Source of the DNA: Synechococcus sp. MU1617
GTDB lineage: Bacteria; Cyanobacteriota; Cyanobacteriia; PCC-6307; Cyanobiaceae
Direction: 5' to 3'
NCBI RefSeq assembly: GCF_020514235.1
Contig: NZ_VTLB01000002.1
Coordinates: 582,815-646,814, forward strand
DNA length: 64,000 nt
The stretch's first letter is position 1. Every line of letters begins with the position of its first letter. The position numbers were made by a program, and so were the translations under genes. A model generated the notes under the pieces. It ran no database searches. It was not told the DNA's origin and saw nothing but the letters and a program-made list of their open reading frames with translations. Shown here piece after piece: positions 45,947 to 55,227 of this stretch.

Positions 45947-46978
45947 ATGCACCAGAGCACTGCTCAACAACAGCAGCCTCGTCCGGTTGGAGTGGGCTAC
46001 CGATCGGTTCCGCGCGAATTCGTTGATCCACCGGCCGTCTGGAACCCCACTGTTGGGCTCTTTCTTGGCGGTTATGCCCTGGCGGCTCTGACCATCTGGG
46101 GCTGGTTTGTGGCGGCTTTGCCCCTGCCGTTGCTGCTGTGCACGGGCTTTTTGGCGCTGCACCTAGAAGGGACGGTGATTCATGACGCCTGCCACAACGC
46201 GGCCCATCCCAATCGATGGATCAATCAGGCCATGGGCCATGGCTCGGCGCTGTTGCTCGGGTTCAGCTTTCCCGTCTTCACGCGGGTGCATCTTGAGCAT
46301 CACGCCCATGTCAATGACCCGAAGAACGATCCGGATCACATCGTCAGCACGTTCGGGCCGCTCTGGCTGATCGCTCCGAGATTTTTCTATCACGAGTGGT
46401 TTTTCTTTCAGCGTCGTCTTTGGCGCCGCTGGGAGTTGATGCAGTGGGGGCTGGAGCGCAGCATTTTTTTGGTGATCGTTCTGGCGGCGGCACGCTTTGA
46501 CTTTCTGCCGTTCATCTTCAACTGCTGGTTTGCGCCTGCCTTGATGGTCGGAGTGACGCTGGGTTTGTTCTTCGACTACCTCCCGCATCGGCCGTTCACC
46601 TCTCGCAACCGCTGGACGAACGCCCGCATCTACCCCGGCAGGCTGATGAATTGGCTGATCATGGGGCAGAACTATCACCTGGTTCATCACCTCTGGCCAT
46701 CCATTCCCTGGTTCGAATACAAACCGGCCTACGAGGCCACCAAGCCTCTGCTCGATTCCAAGGGATCACCCCAACGGTTGGGCATTTTTGAAACCCGCCG
46801 GGATGGGTACAACTTCCTCTACGACATCCTTGTGGGAGTGCGCAGCCACAAGCGCCGTAGCGGAAAGATGAGGCGAGCAGCCCGTTTCATGCCGGGACGG
46901 GGTCTGCGCCGCCACTGGCTTGGTTTCGTTGACCGCATCGCGATCAAAACCGAGCCCAAGCGTTGGGTGTCCCGCTGA
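45947..46978 (+). CDS. crtR: Beta-carotene hydroxylase, CrtR type
   Basis: CrtR hydroxylates beta-carotene toward zeaxanthin. The 343-residue product has four membrane segments and three His boxes of the desaturase/hydroxylase family: HDACHNAAH (about 79-87), HLEHHAHVNDP (115-125) and NYHLVHHLWPSIPW (about 270). DYLPHRPF is another typical stretch. The ATG chosen (MHQSTAQQQQP) is downstream of the tRNA-Leu; earlier in-frame starts would overlap the tRNA. A general fatty-acid desaturase is less likely because of the CrtR-like HxxHHAH and YLPHRPF motifs. Confidence 0.9.
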   Translation: MHQSTAQQQQPRPVGVGYRSVPREFVDPPAVWNPTVGLFLGGYALAALTIWGWFVAALPLPLLLCTGFLALHLEGTVIHDACHNAAHPNRWINQAMGHGSALLLGFSFPVFTRVHLEHHAHVNDPKNDPDHIVSTFGPLWLIAPRFFYHEWFFFQRRLWRRWELMQWGLERSIFLVIVLAAARFDFLPFIFNCWFAPALMVGVTLGLFFDYLPHRPFTSRNRWTNARIYPGRLMNWLIMGQNYHLVHHLWPSIPWFEYKPAYEATKPLLDSKGSPQRLGIFETRRDGYNFLYDILVGVRSHKRRSGKMRRAARFMPGRGLRRHWLGFVDRIAIKTEPKRWVSR

Positions 46979-46985
46979 GTCGCGT

Positions 46986-47279
46986 TCAGTCGGCCAGGAT
47001 TTTCGGAACCCGGAAGAAGTCACCCTCCCTTTGCGGTGCCTGGTTGAGGATGTCCTCCCGAACGGGGGTCGGTTGCACTCCATCGGCCCGGGTGACGTTG
47101 GTCACCTCCACAGCTCGGGTGGTTTCTGGAACGCCTTCGGTGTCCACCTGCTGGAGCTGACTTACGTATTCGAGGATGGACTCGAGCTGACCGGTGTAGG
47201 TCGCGATCTTGTCCTCGGGTAGATCAAGACGGGCGAGATGGGCCACCTTGCGGACGTCGTCGCTGGAAATCTGGCTCAT
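46986..47279 (-). CDS. gatC: Asp-tRNA(Asn)/Glu-tRNA(Gln) amidotransferase subunit C
   Basis: GatC holds the GatA and GatB subunits that make Gln-tRNA from Glu-tRNA. The 97-residue protein has the family start [20 protein letters not shown] and the end [25 protein letters not shown]. It is the second gene after the creatininase-family gene with a 4-base ATGA overlap, and converges on crtR. Confidence 0.94.
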   Translation of the reverse strand: MSQISSDDVRKVAHLARLDLPEDKIATYTGQLESILEYVSQLQQVDTEGVPETTRAVEVTNVTRADGVQPTPVREDILNQAPQREGDFFRVPKILAD

Positions 47280-48064
47280 GACTCGCCGAGGAACGTGCGC
47301 AGATCCTCGCTCAACGCGGTGGCGGCTGTCTCCAGCAAGTCGTCACCGTGCTGGGCGGTGGCCAAGGAGGGGTGGGATCCCATGCGTCCATCGGGGTGAC
47401 GGCGACGGAAGTCGTCAGGTCCATGAATGGGGCCTGCCGGAGCGGGGTCGGGCAGCGGTCGCTGCTTGGTCTGCAAGCTCGGCTCCACGGCGAGGGTGAC
47501 AGCGATTTCGCTGGGGGTGGCGTGATGGCCTTCTTTGTCGCCATACAGCTCGCGCGCCTGGCGCATCACGGGACCGGCCATGAACCAGTTGGATAGCCGA
47601 CAACGCAGCTGCGGGGCAACGGGGAGATTGCGGGTGGTGGCGGTGCCGTGGGCCTGGGCAAAGGCGGCTTTGGCCGTCGCAATGTTGCCGCCGTGGCCAT
47701 TGATCACGAACACCCGTTCGAAGCCATGCCGGCCCAGGGACAACACCAGGTCGTGCAGAACGGCCAAAAGCGTTGCCGGCTGCAGGCTCATCGTTCCCGC
47801 GAAACCAAGGTGGTGTTCCGCCATGCCGAAGGCCTGGGCTGGGGTGACCAAAACGCCGGTGCGACGTCCCACTTCAAGGGCCACCGCTTCGGCGGTGAGG
47901 GCGTCGGTGCCGATGGCGCCCGTGGGGCCGTGCTGTTCGGTGGATCCCAGGGGAATGATCACCCCCTTGCAGCCTTGGAGGTAGCTCTCCACCTCAGGCC
48001 AACTGCGCAGGGCGAGGCGAATGGCTTCCGTGCTGTCGACAGGGCCGGGAGTTGCAGCGGTCAT
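47276..48064 (-). CDS. Creatininase family protein
   Basis: This 262-residue metal-dependent amidohydrolase fold shows the family metal-site stretch [38 protein letters not shown] and [10 protein letters not shown], and [13 protein letters not shown]. The exact substrate is unknown; relatives act on creatinine and on riboflavin or cofactor precursors. It is coupled to gatC by a 4-base overlap. Confidence 0.9.
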   Translation of the reverse strand: MTAATPGPVDSTEAIRLALRSWPEVESYLQGCKGVIIPLGSTEQHGPTGAIGTDALTAEAVALEVGRRTGVLVTPAQAFGMAEHHLGFAGTMSLQPATLLAVLHDLVLSLGRHGFERVFVINGHGGNIATAKAAFAQAHGTATTRNLPVAPQLRCRLSNWFMAGPVMRQARELYGDKEGHHATPSEIAVTLAVEPSLQTKQRPLPDPAPAGPIHGPDDFRRRHPDGRMGSHPSLATAQHGDDLLETAATALSEDLRTFLGES

Positions 48065-48107
48065 TCAGGCTGAACCAATGCCCTGATGATCGCTCAACTC
48101 CAGCCGA

Positions 48108-48251
48108 TCAGTGGGCGGTGCCGTTGCCGTCGTACTGATCGGTGTTGTAGTAGCCGCCGCGGGTTCCGAAGAACAGGCAGGCCAAGGGGAACAGCACAAC
48201 GCTCGCGAGAAGCACTGTGCCGAGGTTGAAGCTGGAGGTGGCTGCGTCCAT
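48108..48251 (-). CDS. 47-residue single-span protein
   Basis: The product has a short polar start, one membrane helix (LGTVLLASVVLFPLACLFF) and the tail GGYYNTDQYDGNGTAH. A tail of this type is also seen, from memory, in small thylakoid subunits, possibly an NDH-1 small subunit, but I cannot fix the identity. The in-frame extension upstream to 48368 looks unlike a protein, so I used the ATG at 48251. It lies after the YhhQ-type gene on the same strand. Confidence 0.65.
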   Translation of the reverse strand: MDAATSSFNLGTVLLASVVLFPLACLFFGTRGGYYNTDQYDGNGTAH

Positions 48252-48292
48252 CACCGGGCCTGAACTGAGCTCAGCTTGGCGTGGATGCACCG

Positions 48293-49033
48293 CTAATGCA
48301 TCGGTGATGTGGGTTCTGTTGTGAGTTCCCGTCCTTCTCCGGGAATCTCCAGCCACTCCCTCAGCCATCCGGTGAGCCAGATGAAGGGAAGTGTGTCGGT
48401 CAGCGCTGCCAGCACTTTGAACAGGTAGCCGCTGCCGATGAAGCTGAGCAGCTGCGGCAGCACGGACCGTTCCGGCTGTACAGGAAGCACATGGGCGCCG
48501 TAATGGCTGATCAGCACCACTGCACTGGTGTCCACCAGCTGGCTCACCAGGGTGGAGCCGTTGTTGCGCAGCCAGAGGGCTTTGCCTTTGGTGAGCCGTT
48601 TCCAGAAATGAAACAGCCGCACATCCACGAATTGCGCTGAGAGATAAGCCACCATCGAGGCGCCAATCGAACCGAAGCTGAGCTGCTGAATCGTGCGAAA
48701 GGTGCTGTCGTCACTGCCGTCCATGACGGGCAGCACGCCCCCAAGCCAAAGGATCAGCAGCACCCAGCCGTTGAGCAGCAGCCCGACCCACACCACTTGA
48801 TTGGCTTTCTGTTCTCCCCAGATCTCGCTGATCAGGTCAGTGCAGAGGAACGTGATCGGATAGGGCAGTGCGCCGACAGCCACAACGATCGGCCAGCCGC
48901 CAATGCTGCCCAGTTGAAGGAAGCGCGTCAGCCCCAGGATGTTGAGCATGCCCAGGGTCCCGAGGAAGAGGCCCGCCAGCACCAGAAACACCCCATCACG
49001 CCGTGCCTGGAGGTTGCTGTCCACAGCCTGCAA
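48293..49033 (-). CDS. Queuosine precursor transporter (YhhQ/VUT family)
   Basis: The 246-residue protein has about six membrane segments and matches the YhhQ family, which carries queuosine precursors such as preQ0/preQ1 into cells. It shows [36 protein letters not shown] and [18 protein letters not shown]. It is divergent from the DNA glycosylase gene. Whether it serves uptake here cannot be read from the sequence. Confidence 0.85.
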   Translation of the reverse strand: MQAVDSNLQARRDGVFLVLAGLFLGTLGMLNILGLTRFLQLGSIGGWPIVVAVGALPYPITFLCTDLISEIWGEQKANQVVWVGLLLNGWVLLILWLGGVLPVMDGSDDSTFRTIQQLSFGSIGASMVAYLSAQFVDVRLFHFWKRLTKGKALWLRNNGSTLVSQLVDTSAVVLISHYGAHVLPVQPERSVLPQLLSFIGSGYLFKVLAALTDTLPFIWLTGWLREWLEIPGEGRELTTEPTSPMH

Positions 49034-49052
49034 AGTTCAAGCTGGAACAAGC

Positions 49053-49694
49053 GTGGCCGCCAGCCGGCAGCCTGTCATCGATTTCGTCTCGCTTCCGCTC
49101 AATTTTTTTGCCCGTCCGGCTCAGATCGTGGGTCCTGATCTGGTGGGCTGCAGGTTGGTGAAACGCCAAGACAACGGCAGCCTGCTCTGGGGCGTGATCG
49201 TTGAAACCGAGGCCTATTCCCAGGACGACCCTGCTTGTCATGGTTACCGCCGCCGTTCACCGCAAAACGAAACCCTGTTCGGTGAGCCAGGGCGGTTCTA
49301 TGTGTATGTCAGCTATGGCATCCACCACTGCGTGAACGTGGTCACCGATCGGGGCGACTGGGCCAATGGTGTGTTGCTGCGTGCCGTTGCTCTGCCCGAT
49401 GAACCCGAGAGGGTTGGGGCAGGGCCCGGCTTGCTGGCACGTCGTTTCGGGCTTGATCGACGTGATGACAGCCGTCCGGTGACGGGCGAACATGAGGTGT
49501 GGATGGCCCCAAGGTCAGACACGTTTGCCAGCCAGGATCTTGTGACAACCACGCGGATTGGCATCACCCAGGGCGCTGCAACCCCATGGCGCTGGTATCT
49601 GCGGAGCAGTCGCAGTGTCAGCAGGCGAGCTCGGGGTGATCGCATGCCGCCCAGGGCACAGTGCTGGTCGCCATCGCAGGAGCCGTCGTCATGA
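49053..49694 (+). CDS. DNA-3-methyladenine glycosylase (AAG/MPG family)
   Basis: This enzyme removes alkylated purines from DNA. The 213-residue product has the AAG signature [10 protein letters not shown] in the form [46 protein letters not shown] and [24 protein letters not shown] start is used; the gene ends with ATGA overlap into pyrB. Confidence 0.92.
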   Translation: MAASRQPVIDFVSLPLNFFARPAQIVGPDLVGCRLVKRQDNGSLLWGVIVETEAYSQDDPACHGYRRRSPQNETLFGEPGRFYVYVSYGIHHCVNVVTDRGDWANGVLLRAVALPDEPERVGAGPGLLARRFGLDRRDDSRPVTGEHEVWMAPRSDTFASQDLVTTTRIGITQGAATPWRWYLRSSRSVSRRARGDRMPPRAQCWSPSQEPSS

Positions 49695-50740
49695 GTGGCT
49701 GGCCGCATCGTCACGTTCTTGATCTCGCGTCGTTTGCGCGAGAAGACTTTGCGGCGGTGCTTGAGCTGGCTCAGCGGTTTCGTTCGCTTCCGATCACCGG
49801 TGCCCGGAAACTTCCCGCCTTGCAGGGACGTTTGGTGGCAACGCTGTTCTTTGAACCCAGCACCCGAACCCGCAGCAGTTTTGAGTTGGCGGCCAAGCGT
49901 TTGTCCGCAGACGTGATGAGCTTTTCACCCTCCAGCAGCTCGCTCAGCAAAGGGGAAAGCGTTCTCGACACGGCGCGCACCTACGTGGCCATGGGGGCCG
50001 ACGTGTTGGTGGTGCGCCACCGTTCCACTGGTGTGCCACAGCAGCTGGCGCTGGACCTGCAGCAGATGGGTGAGCGCACCGTGGTGCTCAATGGGGGCGA
50101 TGGACTTCATAGCCATCCCAGTCAGGGACTGCTGGATCTGCTCACGCTTGCCCGCTTTTTCTCTCCTCAGCACCCCATGCCGGAGGCCCTGCAAGGACGC
50201 CGGATTGTGATTGTTGGAGACATCCTTCACTCGCGGGTGGCCCGTTCGAATCTCTGGGCCTTAACGGCCTGTGGAGCGGATGTGGTGTTGTGCGGTCCTC
50301 CCAGCCTGGTTCCGGAGGATTTCGCGGGCTTCGTGGATGCGCCGCCCCCAGGTCTGCTGAAGGACCCTGTCCCGCAACGGGGCAAGGTCAGCGTGGTGCG
50401 GCGCCTGGAGCATGCACTGCCGGGCGCCGATGCTGTGATGACCCTGCGGCTTCAGAAGGAACGGATGGGCCAGCAGTTGCTGACCAGTCTGGAGCGCTAC
50501 CACCGCGATTTCGGATTAAGCCATGAGCGCATGAAGCTCTGCGGTGAGAACGTTCCCGTTCTGCATCCCGGCCCGGTCAATCGCGGCGTCGAATTGAGTG
50601 GGTCGCTCTTGGATGACCCGCGCGTCAGCCTGGTGGAAGAGCAGGTCAGGAATGGTGTTCCCACTCGGATGGCCTTGCTTTATTTGATGGCAGCTTCTGA
50701 ATCCGCGACTGAAGCCTCCTTGGTGTCGAGCAGCTCCTGA
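49691..50740 (+). CDS. pyrB: Aspartate carbamoyltransferase catalytic chain
   Basis: PyrB starts pyrimidine synthesis. The chosen ATG ([12 protein letters not shown]) overlaps the previous stop by 4 bases, which fixes the start and suggests coupling. The 349-residue product shows [19 protein letters not shown], the carbamoyl-phosphate contact [13 protein letters not shown], and [13 protein letters not shown]. No pyrI is adjacent. The 3' end overlaps the NADH-dehydrogenase gene by 61 bases on the opposite strand. Confidence 0.97.
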   Translation: MSGWPHRHVLDLASFAREDFAAVLELAQRFRSLPITGARKLPALQGRLVATLFFEPSTRTRSSFELAAKRLSADVMSFSPSSSSLSKGESVLDTARTYVAMGADVLVVRHRSTGVPQQLALDLQQMGERTVVLNGGDGLHSHPSQGLLDLLTLARFFSPQHPMPEALQGRRIVIVGDILHSRVARSNLWALTACGADVVLCGPPSLVPEDFAGFVDAPPPGLLKDPVPQRGKVSVVRRLEHALPGADAVMTLRLQKERMGQQLLTSLERYHRDFGLSHERMKLCGENVPVLHPGPVNRGVELSGSLLDDPRVSLVEEQVRNGVPTRMALLYLMAASESATEASLVSSSS

Positions 50741-52194
50741 GTTTGAGGGAGGCCACTGAGTTGATGAGCGTAGTAATCCATCGCTGCCTTGAGGGCGGCA
50801 TCGGGTTCGGCGATGGAGGGACCTTTGCCGCTGGCCATCGGGAAGTGGGCATCCTCAGCATCAAGGGCCAGATGCTGGCTTGGCATGCCCGTTAGCAGAA
50901 TCGAGGCCCGTTGCCGGGTCGCCAGGGCGTACAGCCATTTGATGCTCAAGGTGATCCGGTTCTCTCGGTTGGGGATCAAGGCCAGGTGAACGATGGCCCA
51001 TAGCAGCAGGCCTAGGCGTCCGGAAACTTTGAAGCCATGCAGGTCGGCGACCGCACTGGCGTGCACCACAGCCATGCTGCCGAAATCGAAGTAGCGGAAG
51101 GTGGGGCGGGAACGTCTGGCGACGATCGCAGCGATGTCCATGCCGATGAACGTGCCGGCCTGTTTGGCGGGAGCTGCCATGCCCGGCAGCGGCTTGCCAT
51201 TCACGGTGTGGCTATAGCTGCAGAGATCACCGGCGATGCGGATCTCGGGATGGTTCGGTATCGAGAAATCGGAGTTGACGATGACCCTCCCACCGCGATC
51301 GACCTCGCAACCCGTGGCCTCGGTCAGCTTCTGCCCCAAATGGGACGCCTTCACTCCAGCGGTCCAGATCACCGTTGCTGCCTGGACTCGAACGTCTCCA
51401 GTGGGCCCACCGATCACAACTTCCCCGGGCCGCATGGTTTGGACGCGACCCTGAGGCATGTATTCGATGCCATCGCGCCCGAGGCCCTTGAGGGCCGCCT
51501 CTGAGAGCTCCGCTGGCATTGCTCTGAGCACCCTGTCGCCGGGGTCCACCAACACGATTCGTGTTTTCTGGGGATCCAGCTGCTTGAAGGCATTGTTTAA
51601 GGCCCACCGCATCAGCTCGGAAACAGCGCCAGCCATCTCGCAGCCGCTGGGGCCGGCACCAACGATCACAACCGTTTGCAGAAACTGGCGTGCCTCGGGG
51701 TTGGGCGTCTGCTCTGCCTGCTCCATCGCCATCAGCAGACGGCGGCGTATTTCCTCGGCGTGCTCGAGGATTTTCATCGGGGGCGCAAAGGTCCGCCAGT
51801 CTTCGTGGCCGAAATAGGTGCTCCCCGATCCTGTTGCCAGGACCAGATGGTCGTAGCTGTAGGCCTTGCCATTGAAGACGATCTGTTTGCCCTCGGGGTT
51901 CACCGTGGTGACCTCCCCCAGCAGCACCTGCACGTTCTTTTGTTTGCCCACCAGTTCGCGCAGAGGCGTGGCCACATCACTCCTTGAGACCAAACCAGTG
52001 GCCACCTGATAAAGCAGGGGCTGGAACAGGTTGAAGTTGCGCTTGTCAATCAGGGTGATGCGCACATCGGCCTTGGCCAGGGCCTTGCAGGCATGCACCC
52101 CTGCAAAGCCGCCGCCAACGATGACCACATGCGGCGCATGACGCAACCGCTCCGCTGGCGGTTCAAGCTCCAGAAAGTAATGGTTGCTTGCCAT
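50680..52194 (-). CDS. ndbB: Type II NAD(P)H dehydrogenase (Ndb family)
   Basis: This FAD enzyme passes electrons from NADH to quinone without pumping. The 504-residue protein has an N-terminal FAD fold [30 protein letters not shown], the NAD fold [20 protein letters not shown] and [28 protein letters not shown]-terminal basic/hydrophobic region ([18 protein letters not shown]) fits membrane association. The symbol is my best match among the cyanobacterial Ndb types and is not certain. Confidence 0.88.
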   Translation of the reverse strand: MASNHYFLELEPPAERLRHAPHVVIVGGGFAGVHACKALAKADVRITLIDKRNFNLFQPLLYQVATGLVSRSDVATPLRELVGKQKNVQVLLGEVTTVNPEGKQIVFNGKAYSYDHLVLATGSGSTYFGHEDWRTFAPPMKILEHAEEIRRRLLMAMEQAEQTPNPEARQFLQTVVIVGAGPSGCEMAGAVSELMRWALNNAFKQLDPQKTRIVLVDPGDRVLRAMPAELSEAALKGLGRDGIEYMPQGRVQTMRPGEVVIGGPTGDVRVQAATVIWTAGVKASHLGQKLTEATGCEVDRGGRVIVNSDFSIPNHPEIRIAGDLCSYSHTVNGKPLPGMAAPAKQAGTFIGMDIAAIVARRSRPTFRYFDFGSMAVVHASAVADLHGFKVSGRLGLLLWAIVHLALIPNRENRITLSIKWLYALATRQRASILLTGMPSQHLALDAEDAHFPMASGKGPSIAEPDAALKAAMDYYAHQLSGLPQTQELLDTKEASVADSEAAIK

Positions 52195-52265
52195 CTGCAG
52201 CCCACCAGATTCTTTCCGAAGGGTATGGATTGCATTCTTGGTTGGCTGTTTTGAACGGTTCTGCT

Positions 52266-52598
52266 TCAGATCAGCTTGAACCCTTCGAGAAAGAGGCCAT
52301 AGAGAAAGCCGATGCGACCAAGATCCAACAGTTGTTGGGGCAACTTCAGGGATGGTTCGGAACTGCGTCGTCGCCGAATCGTGAATTCAGTGCCAAGCAC
52401 CACCAGCAGGGCAGCGACGGGGTCCATCTGCGCGAGAACGCCTGAGACTGATGTGATGGCGCTACCGATCAAAAAGCCAATTAGGCCGGCAAGGGCCAGT
52501 AAGGACAATCGTCGCCAGGGATTGCGTGCCCAGTGATCCAGCCTTTCAAGTGCTGCGCCAACGTTGGTTTGCAGCCGGGTGGATTGAAGCCGTCGCAC
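52266..52598 (-). CDS. Ycf20-like protein (DUF565)
   Basis: The 110-residue protein has two or three membrane segments and the Ycf20 pattern: NPWRRLSLLALAGLIGFLIGSA near the start, a second hydrophobic segment (DPVAALLVVLGTEF) and the end GRIGFLYGLFLEGFKLI. In algae and plants Ycf20 is tied to thermal dissipation of light, while the cyanobacterial role is not clear. It is a single gene between the NADH dehydrogenase and the next terminator. Confidence 0.85.
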   Translation of the reverse strand: MRRLQSTRLQTNVGAALERLDHWARNPWRRLSLLALAGLIGFLIGSAITSVSGVLAQMDPVAALLVVLGTEFTIRRRRSSEPSLKLPQQLLDLGRIGFLYGLFLEGFKLI

Positions 52599-52733
52599 GG
52601 CACAGGTTTCAGGGGGAAGAGGCAGGGTCGAAACCAGTGATCCCCATCACCCGGCCATGCCCCTGCCATCACCTGTTTACACCACCCCTGGACAATCTGC
52701 AGGCATCAGACACTACGGATAGGAGATTTCAAT

Positions 52734-52756
52734 AAAAAACCCGGGGCAAGCCCGGG
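52734..52756 (-). terminator. Rho-independent terminator after the 66-residue gene
   Basis: On the minus strand a 6-bp G+C stem (52756-52751 with 52745-52740) with a 5-base loop is followed by six T residues. It lies about 65 bases after the stop of the small gene at 52823-53023. Confidence 0.88.
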
Positions 52757-52822
52757 CCAGGTGATGGGGATTGGCGAAGCAAAGCCAGAGTTGTGGGCTT
52801 TGACAACGGCTTGCGCCGAAAG

Positions 52823-53023
52823 TTATTTGGACTCAGCTTTCGCCTTTCTGGACGCTTTGCCTTCGAGGAGCTCCAGCAGCGCTTCCATTTGTGCCATCAC
52901 TCCCCGAACTTCGCCTGCTTCGGGAAGAAGGCCGTCTTCCATCACTCCCTGGTGCATCTCACGCAGCTCTTGGCGGATGTAGCGCAGGTGGCTCACGACC
53001 TGCTCGCGCTTCGATTGCGACAT
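52823..53023 (-). CDS. 66-residue helical protein
   Basis: The small protein is rich in charged and helix-forming residues (KREQVVSHLRYIRQELREMHQG, then GVMAQMEALLELLEG) and ends with a Lys-rich tail. It is probably a helical hairpin. I do not recognise a family. A strong terminator follows, which supports an expressed gene of its own. Confidence 0.7.
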   Translation of the reverse strand: MSQSKREQVVSHLRYIRQELREMHQGVMEDGLLPEAGEVRGVMAQMEALLELLEGKASRKAKAESK

Positions 53024-53067
53024 CGGCTACGGGGGAGTTCAATAACCCCCTTTTACCTCATGGTGGG

Positions 53068-53205
53068 TCAGGTGCGGCGTGATGGTGCGCGACTTATCGC
53101 ACCGGCTGCAGCGAGCAACGTGAAGGTGAGCAGGGCTGATGGTCGTGCCACGGTGCTGAACACCACAAGGGCAAATAAGCCAATCAGTGGCAGGCGACGA
53201 CGCAA
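53068..53205 (-). CDS. Possible 45-residue hydrophobic protein
   Basis: Directly downstream of tRNA-Ala on the same strand, a TTG start gives a short product beginning MRRRLPLIGLFALVVFSTV, then a second hydrophobic stretch ALLTFTLLAAAGAIS and an Arg-rich end. A basic start, two membrane-like parts and a basic end look protein-like, but no ribosome site is clear and the frame continues up through the tRNA gene. Treat as tentative. Confidence 0.28.
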   Translation of the reverse strand: MRRRLPLIGLFALVVFSTVARPSALLTFTLLAAAGAISRAPSRRT

Positions 53206-53213
53206 AATCGCAG

Positions 53214-53286
53214 TGGAGAATAGGGGATTCGAACCCCTGACCTCTGCGGTGCGATCGCAGCGCTCTACCAACTGAGCTAATTCCCC
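53214..53286 (-). tRNA. trnA-CGC: tRNA-Ala (CGC)
   Basis: A 73-base cloverleaf on the minus strand. The acceptor pairs 53286-53280 with 53221-53215 (one G-U), the anticodon loop ATCGCAC gives CGC, and the T arm is AGGGG-TTCGAAT-CCCCT. The discriminator is A and CCA is not encoded. Confidence 0.96.
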
Positions 53287-53331
53287 GGTGAGTCAACGCT
53301 AGCCGGCACGGCCTGCGTCAAACTGCAAGCA

Positions 53332-53553
53332 ATGGCGTCTGAGGACGGCTCGATGCTCACGCAGGAACGGCTGGAGGCTTTTGACGAGGCGTCGACGGCT
53401 GAGCTCGCCCGCCGTCTCGAAGAGGACGACTACCCCTCTCCTTTCGACAGCCTTTCGGATTGGCACCTGCTTCGGGCGCTGGCCATCCACAGGCCTGAGC
53501 TGATCCTTCCTTACCACCATTTGGTGGACCAAGAACCTTTTGATGAAGACTGA
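53332..53553 (+). CDS. DUF2555 family protein
   Basis: The 73-residue soluble protein matches DUF2555 of cyanobacteria: AELARRLEEDDYPSPFDSL followed by DWHLLRALAIHRPELILPY and an acidic end. The role is unknown. Its last bases overlap the coaBC start by 11 bases in another frame, so the two are probably coupled. Confidence 0.82.
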   Translation: MASEDGSMLTQERLEAFDEASTAELARRLEEDDYPSPFDSLSDWHLLRALAIHRPELILPYHHLVDQEPFDED

Positions 53554-54829
53554 GCAGGGGTCGCCACTTCGCGGGCGGCGTGTGCTGGTGGCCGTCAGCG
53601 GCAGCATTGCTGCTGTTAAGACGCCTTTGCTCGTCAGTGCGCTGATCAAGGCCGGCGCTGAGGTGCGCTGTCTCGTGACCACAAGTGGTGCTGCCTTGGT
53701 GAGCCCCGTCGCGCTTGCCAGCCTCAGTCGTCATCGCTGTTACCTCGAAGCAGACCAGTGGAACCCGGCTGCGTCGAGGCCGCTGCACATCGAGTTGGCG
53801 GAGTGGGCGGAGTTGACCATCGTCGCGCCCCTAAGTGCCAGCAGCCTGGCCCGCTGGAGCCAGGGTTCAGCGGACGGGCTGCTCGCCAGCGTTCTTTTGG
53901 CAACGGAAGCTCCGGTCATTGCGGCTCCGGCGATGAACACGGCCATGTGGCGCCACCCTGCGGTGCAACGCAACTGGCTGCAGATCCAATCCTTTCCTGG
54001 GGTGGTCCCCCTGTTGCCGGCGTCCGGTCTGTTGGCCTGCGATCGCGTCGGCGATGGGCGTATGGCCGATCCGCTGTTGATTGAGTTGGCGGCTGCGTCT
54101 GTGTTCAGCCGCGGCTTGGGCACTCTCGACGTGACCCTTGATTGGTCGGGGATGTCTGTTCTTGTTTCGGCTGGACCGACCCAAGAGTCCATTGATCCGG
54201 CCCGTTTCCTGAGCAACCGCAGCAGCGGTCGAATGGGGGTGCTGCTGGCGCAGGCGGCACGCTTCCGGGGTGCCACCGTTCATTTGGTGCATGGTCCATT
54301 GGATCTCCCCGACGCTTGGCTTGAGGGCCTGCAGTGCACTGCGGTGGAAAATGCCGCTGAACTTGGTTCGGCTCTGGAGTTGGCTCAGCCCCGATCGGAT
54401 GTGCTCGTGATGGCTGCTGCCGTCGCTGACCTGCGGAGGGATGCTGATCTTCCAGGCAAACTGGCCAAGCTGGAGCTGCAGCAGGCTCTGACCTCCGGTT
54501 GGGCCGAGGTGCCTGACCTGCTGTCGAACCTGACCCGCCAACGCCGTCCTGGACAGTTGGTTCTTGGCTTCTCAGCGCTCACAGGCAGTGACGCCCATTT
54601 GCTGGAGCGGGCTGAAAGCAAGCGGCTGTCGAAGGGCTGCGATCTGATGATGGTGAATCCCGTGGACCGTGACGGTCAGGGCTTTGGGAACCAACCCAAT
54701 GGGGGCTGGTTGCTGGGAGACGGTTGGAGACTGGAGCTGCCTGTGACTGCAAAGCTCTCCTTGGCCCATCAGTTGCTTGATGCTCTGATGAAGGTTCGGG
54801 ATCAGGCCGCGGCGTCGATGGAGTCCTGA
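53543..54829 (+). CDS. coaBC: Phosphopantothenoylcysteine decarboxylase / phosphopantothenate-cysteine ligase
   Basis: CoaBC makes 4'-phosphopantetheine for coenzyme A. The flavin decarboxylase half shows VAVSGSIAAVKTPLLVSAL, the catalytic His in HIELAEWAEL, and PAMNTAMWRHPAVQRN. The ligase half shows LVSAGPTQESIDPARFLSNRSSGRMG. ATG at 53543 is used. Length (428 residues) is normal. It overlaps the next small gene by 28 bases tail-to-tail. Confidence 0.96.
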   Translation: MKTEQGSPLRGRRVLVAVSGSIAAVKTPLLVSALIKAGAEVRCLVTTSGAALVSPVALASLSRHRCYLEADQWNPAASRPLHIELAEWAELTIVAPLSASSLARWSQGSADGLLASVLLATEAPVIAAPAMNTAMWRHPAVQRNWLQIQSFPGVVPLLPASGLLACDRVGDGRMADPLLIELAAASVFSRGLGTLDVTLDWSGMSVLVSAGPTQESIDPARFLSNRSSGRMGVLLAQAARFRGATVHLVHGPLDLPDAWLEGLQCTAVENAAELGSALELAQPRSDVLVMAAAVADLRRDADLPGKLAKLELQQALTSGWAEVPDLLSNLTRQRRPGQLVLGFSALTGSDAHLLERAESKRLSKGCDLMMVNPVDRDGQGFGNQPNGGWLLGDGWRLELPVTAKLSLAHQLLDALMKVRDQAAASMES

Positions 54830-55107
54830 CCGAGCAGGTCGATGAATGTGCGCAGCTGAAGCCTGGGGATGTAGGGCCAACCGCCGTTTTTCTCCATCCC
54901 TTGCAGAAGTGTGAACAATTTCTGGCGGTTTTCAGGAAGGCTTTGGCGGAACGGACCGTCCTGAACGTGCCGATGCAGGGCTTCAAGCTCACGCAGCAGG
55001 GTGAGGAGTGCTTCTGGATTTCCCCTCAACTCCTCTGCTATCTCGCCCAGGGCGGCCAGTGCCGGAGCCATCCGGGCCTGGGTCGAATCGGGATCGTTGG
55101 ATGTCAC
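54802..55107 (-). CDS. Hypothetical helical protein
   Basis: The 101-residue product is helical and charged, with PALAALGEIAEELRGNPEAL, FRQSLPENRQKLFTLLQGMEKNGGWPYIPRLQ and an end in FIDLLGQDSIDAAA. I used the GTG giving a start near VTSNDPDSTQAR because the upstream part is unlike the rest. No family is recognised. It is divergent from psbO and convergent with coaBC. Confidence 0.7.
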   Translation of the reverse strand: MTSNDPDSTQARMAPALAALGEIAEELRGNPEALLTLLRELEALHRHVQDGPFRQSLPENRQKLFTLLQGMEKNGGWPYIPRLQLRTFIDLLGQDSIDAAA

Positions 55108-55227
55108 GCGCTTTCGACAAGTTGTTGAGAGCTGCAAAAGGCTAGCCCTGACGTCATTTTTCGCCCTGTAGGATCCGGATCTGACGGCATTCCGTCCCCA
55201 TTAGCGTTCAGCCGATTGGCTCCTTCC

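Noticed and set aside
53039..53296. Open frame beginning within tRNA-Ala that reads GISSVGRALRSH
   Set aside because: This peptide is the well-known false translation of tRNA genes.
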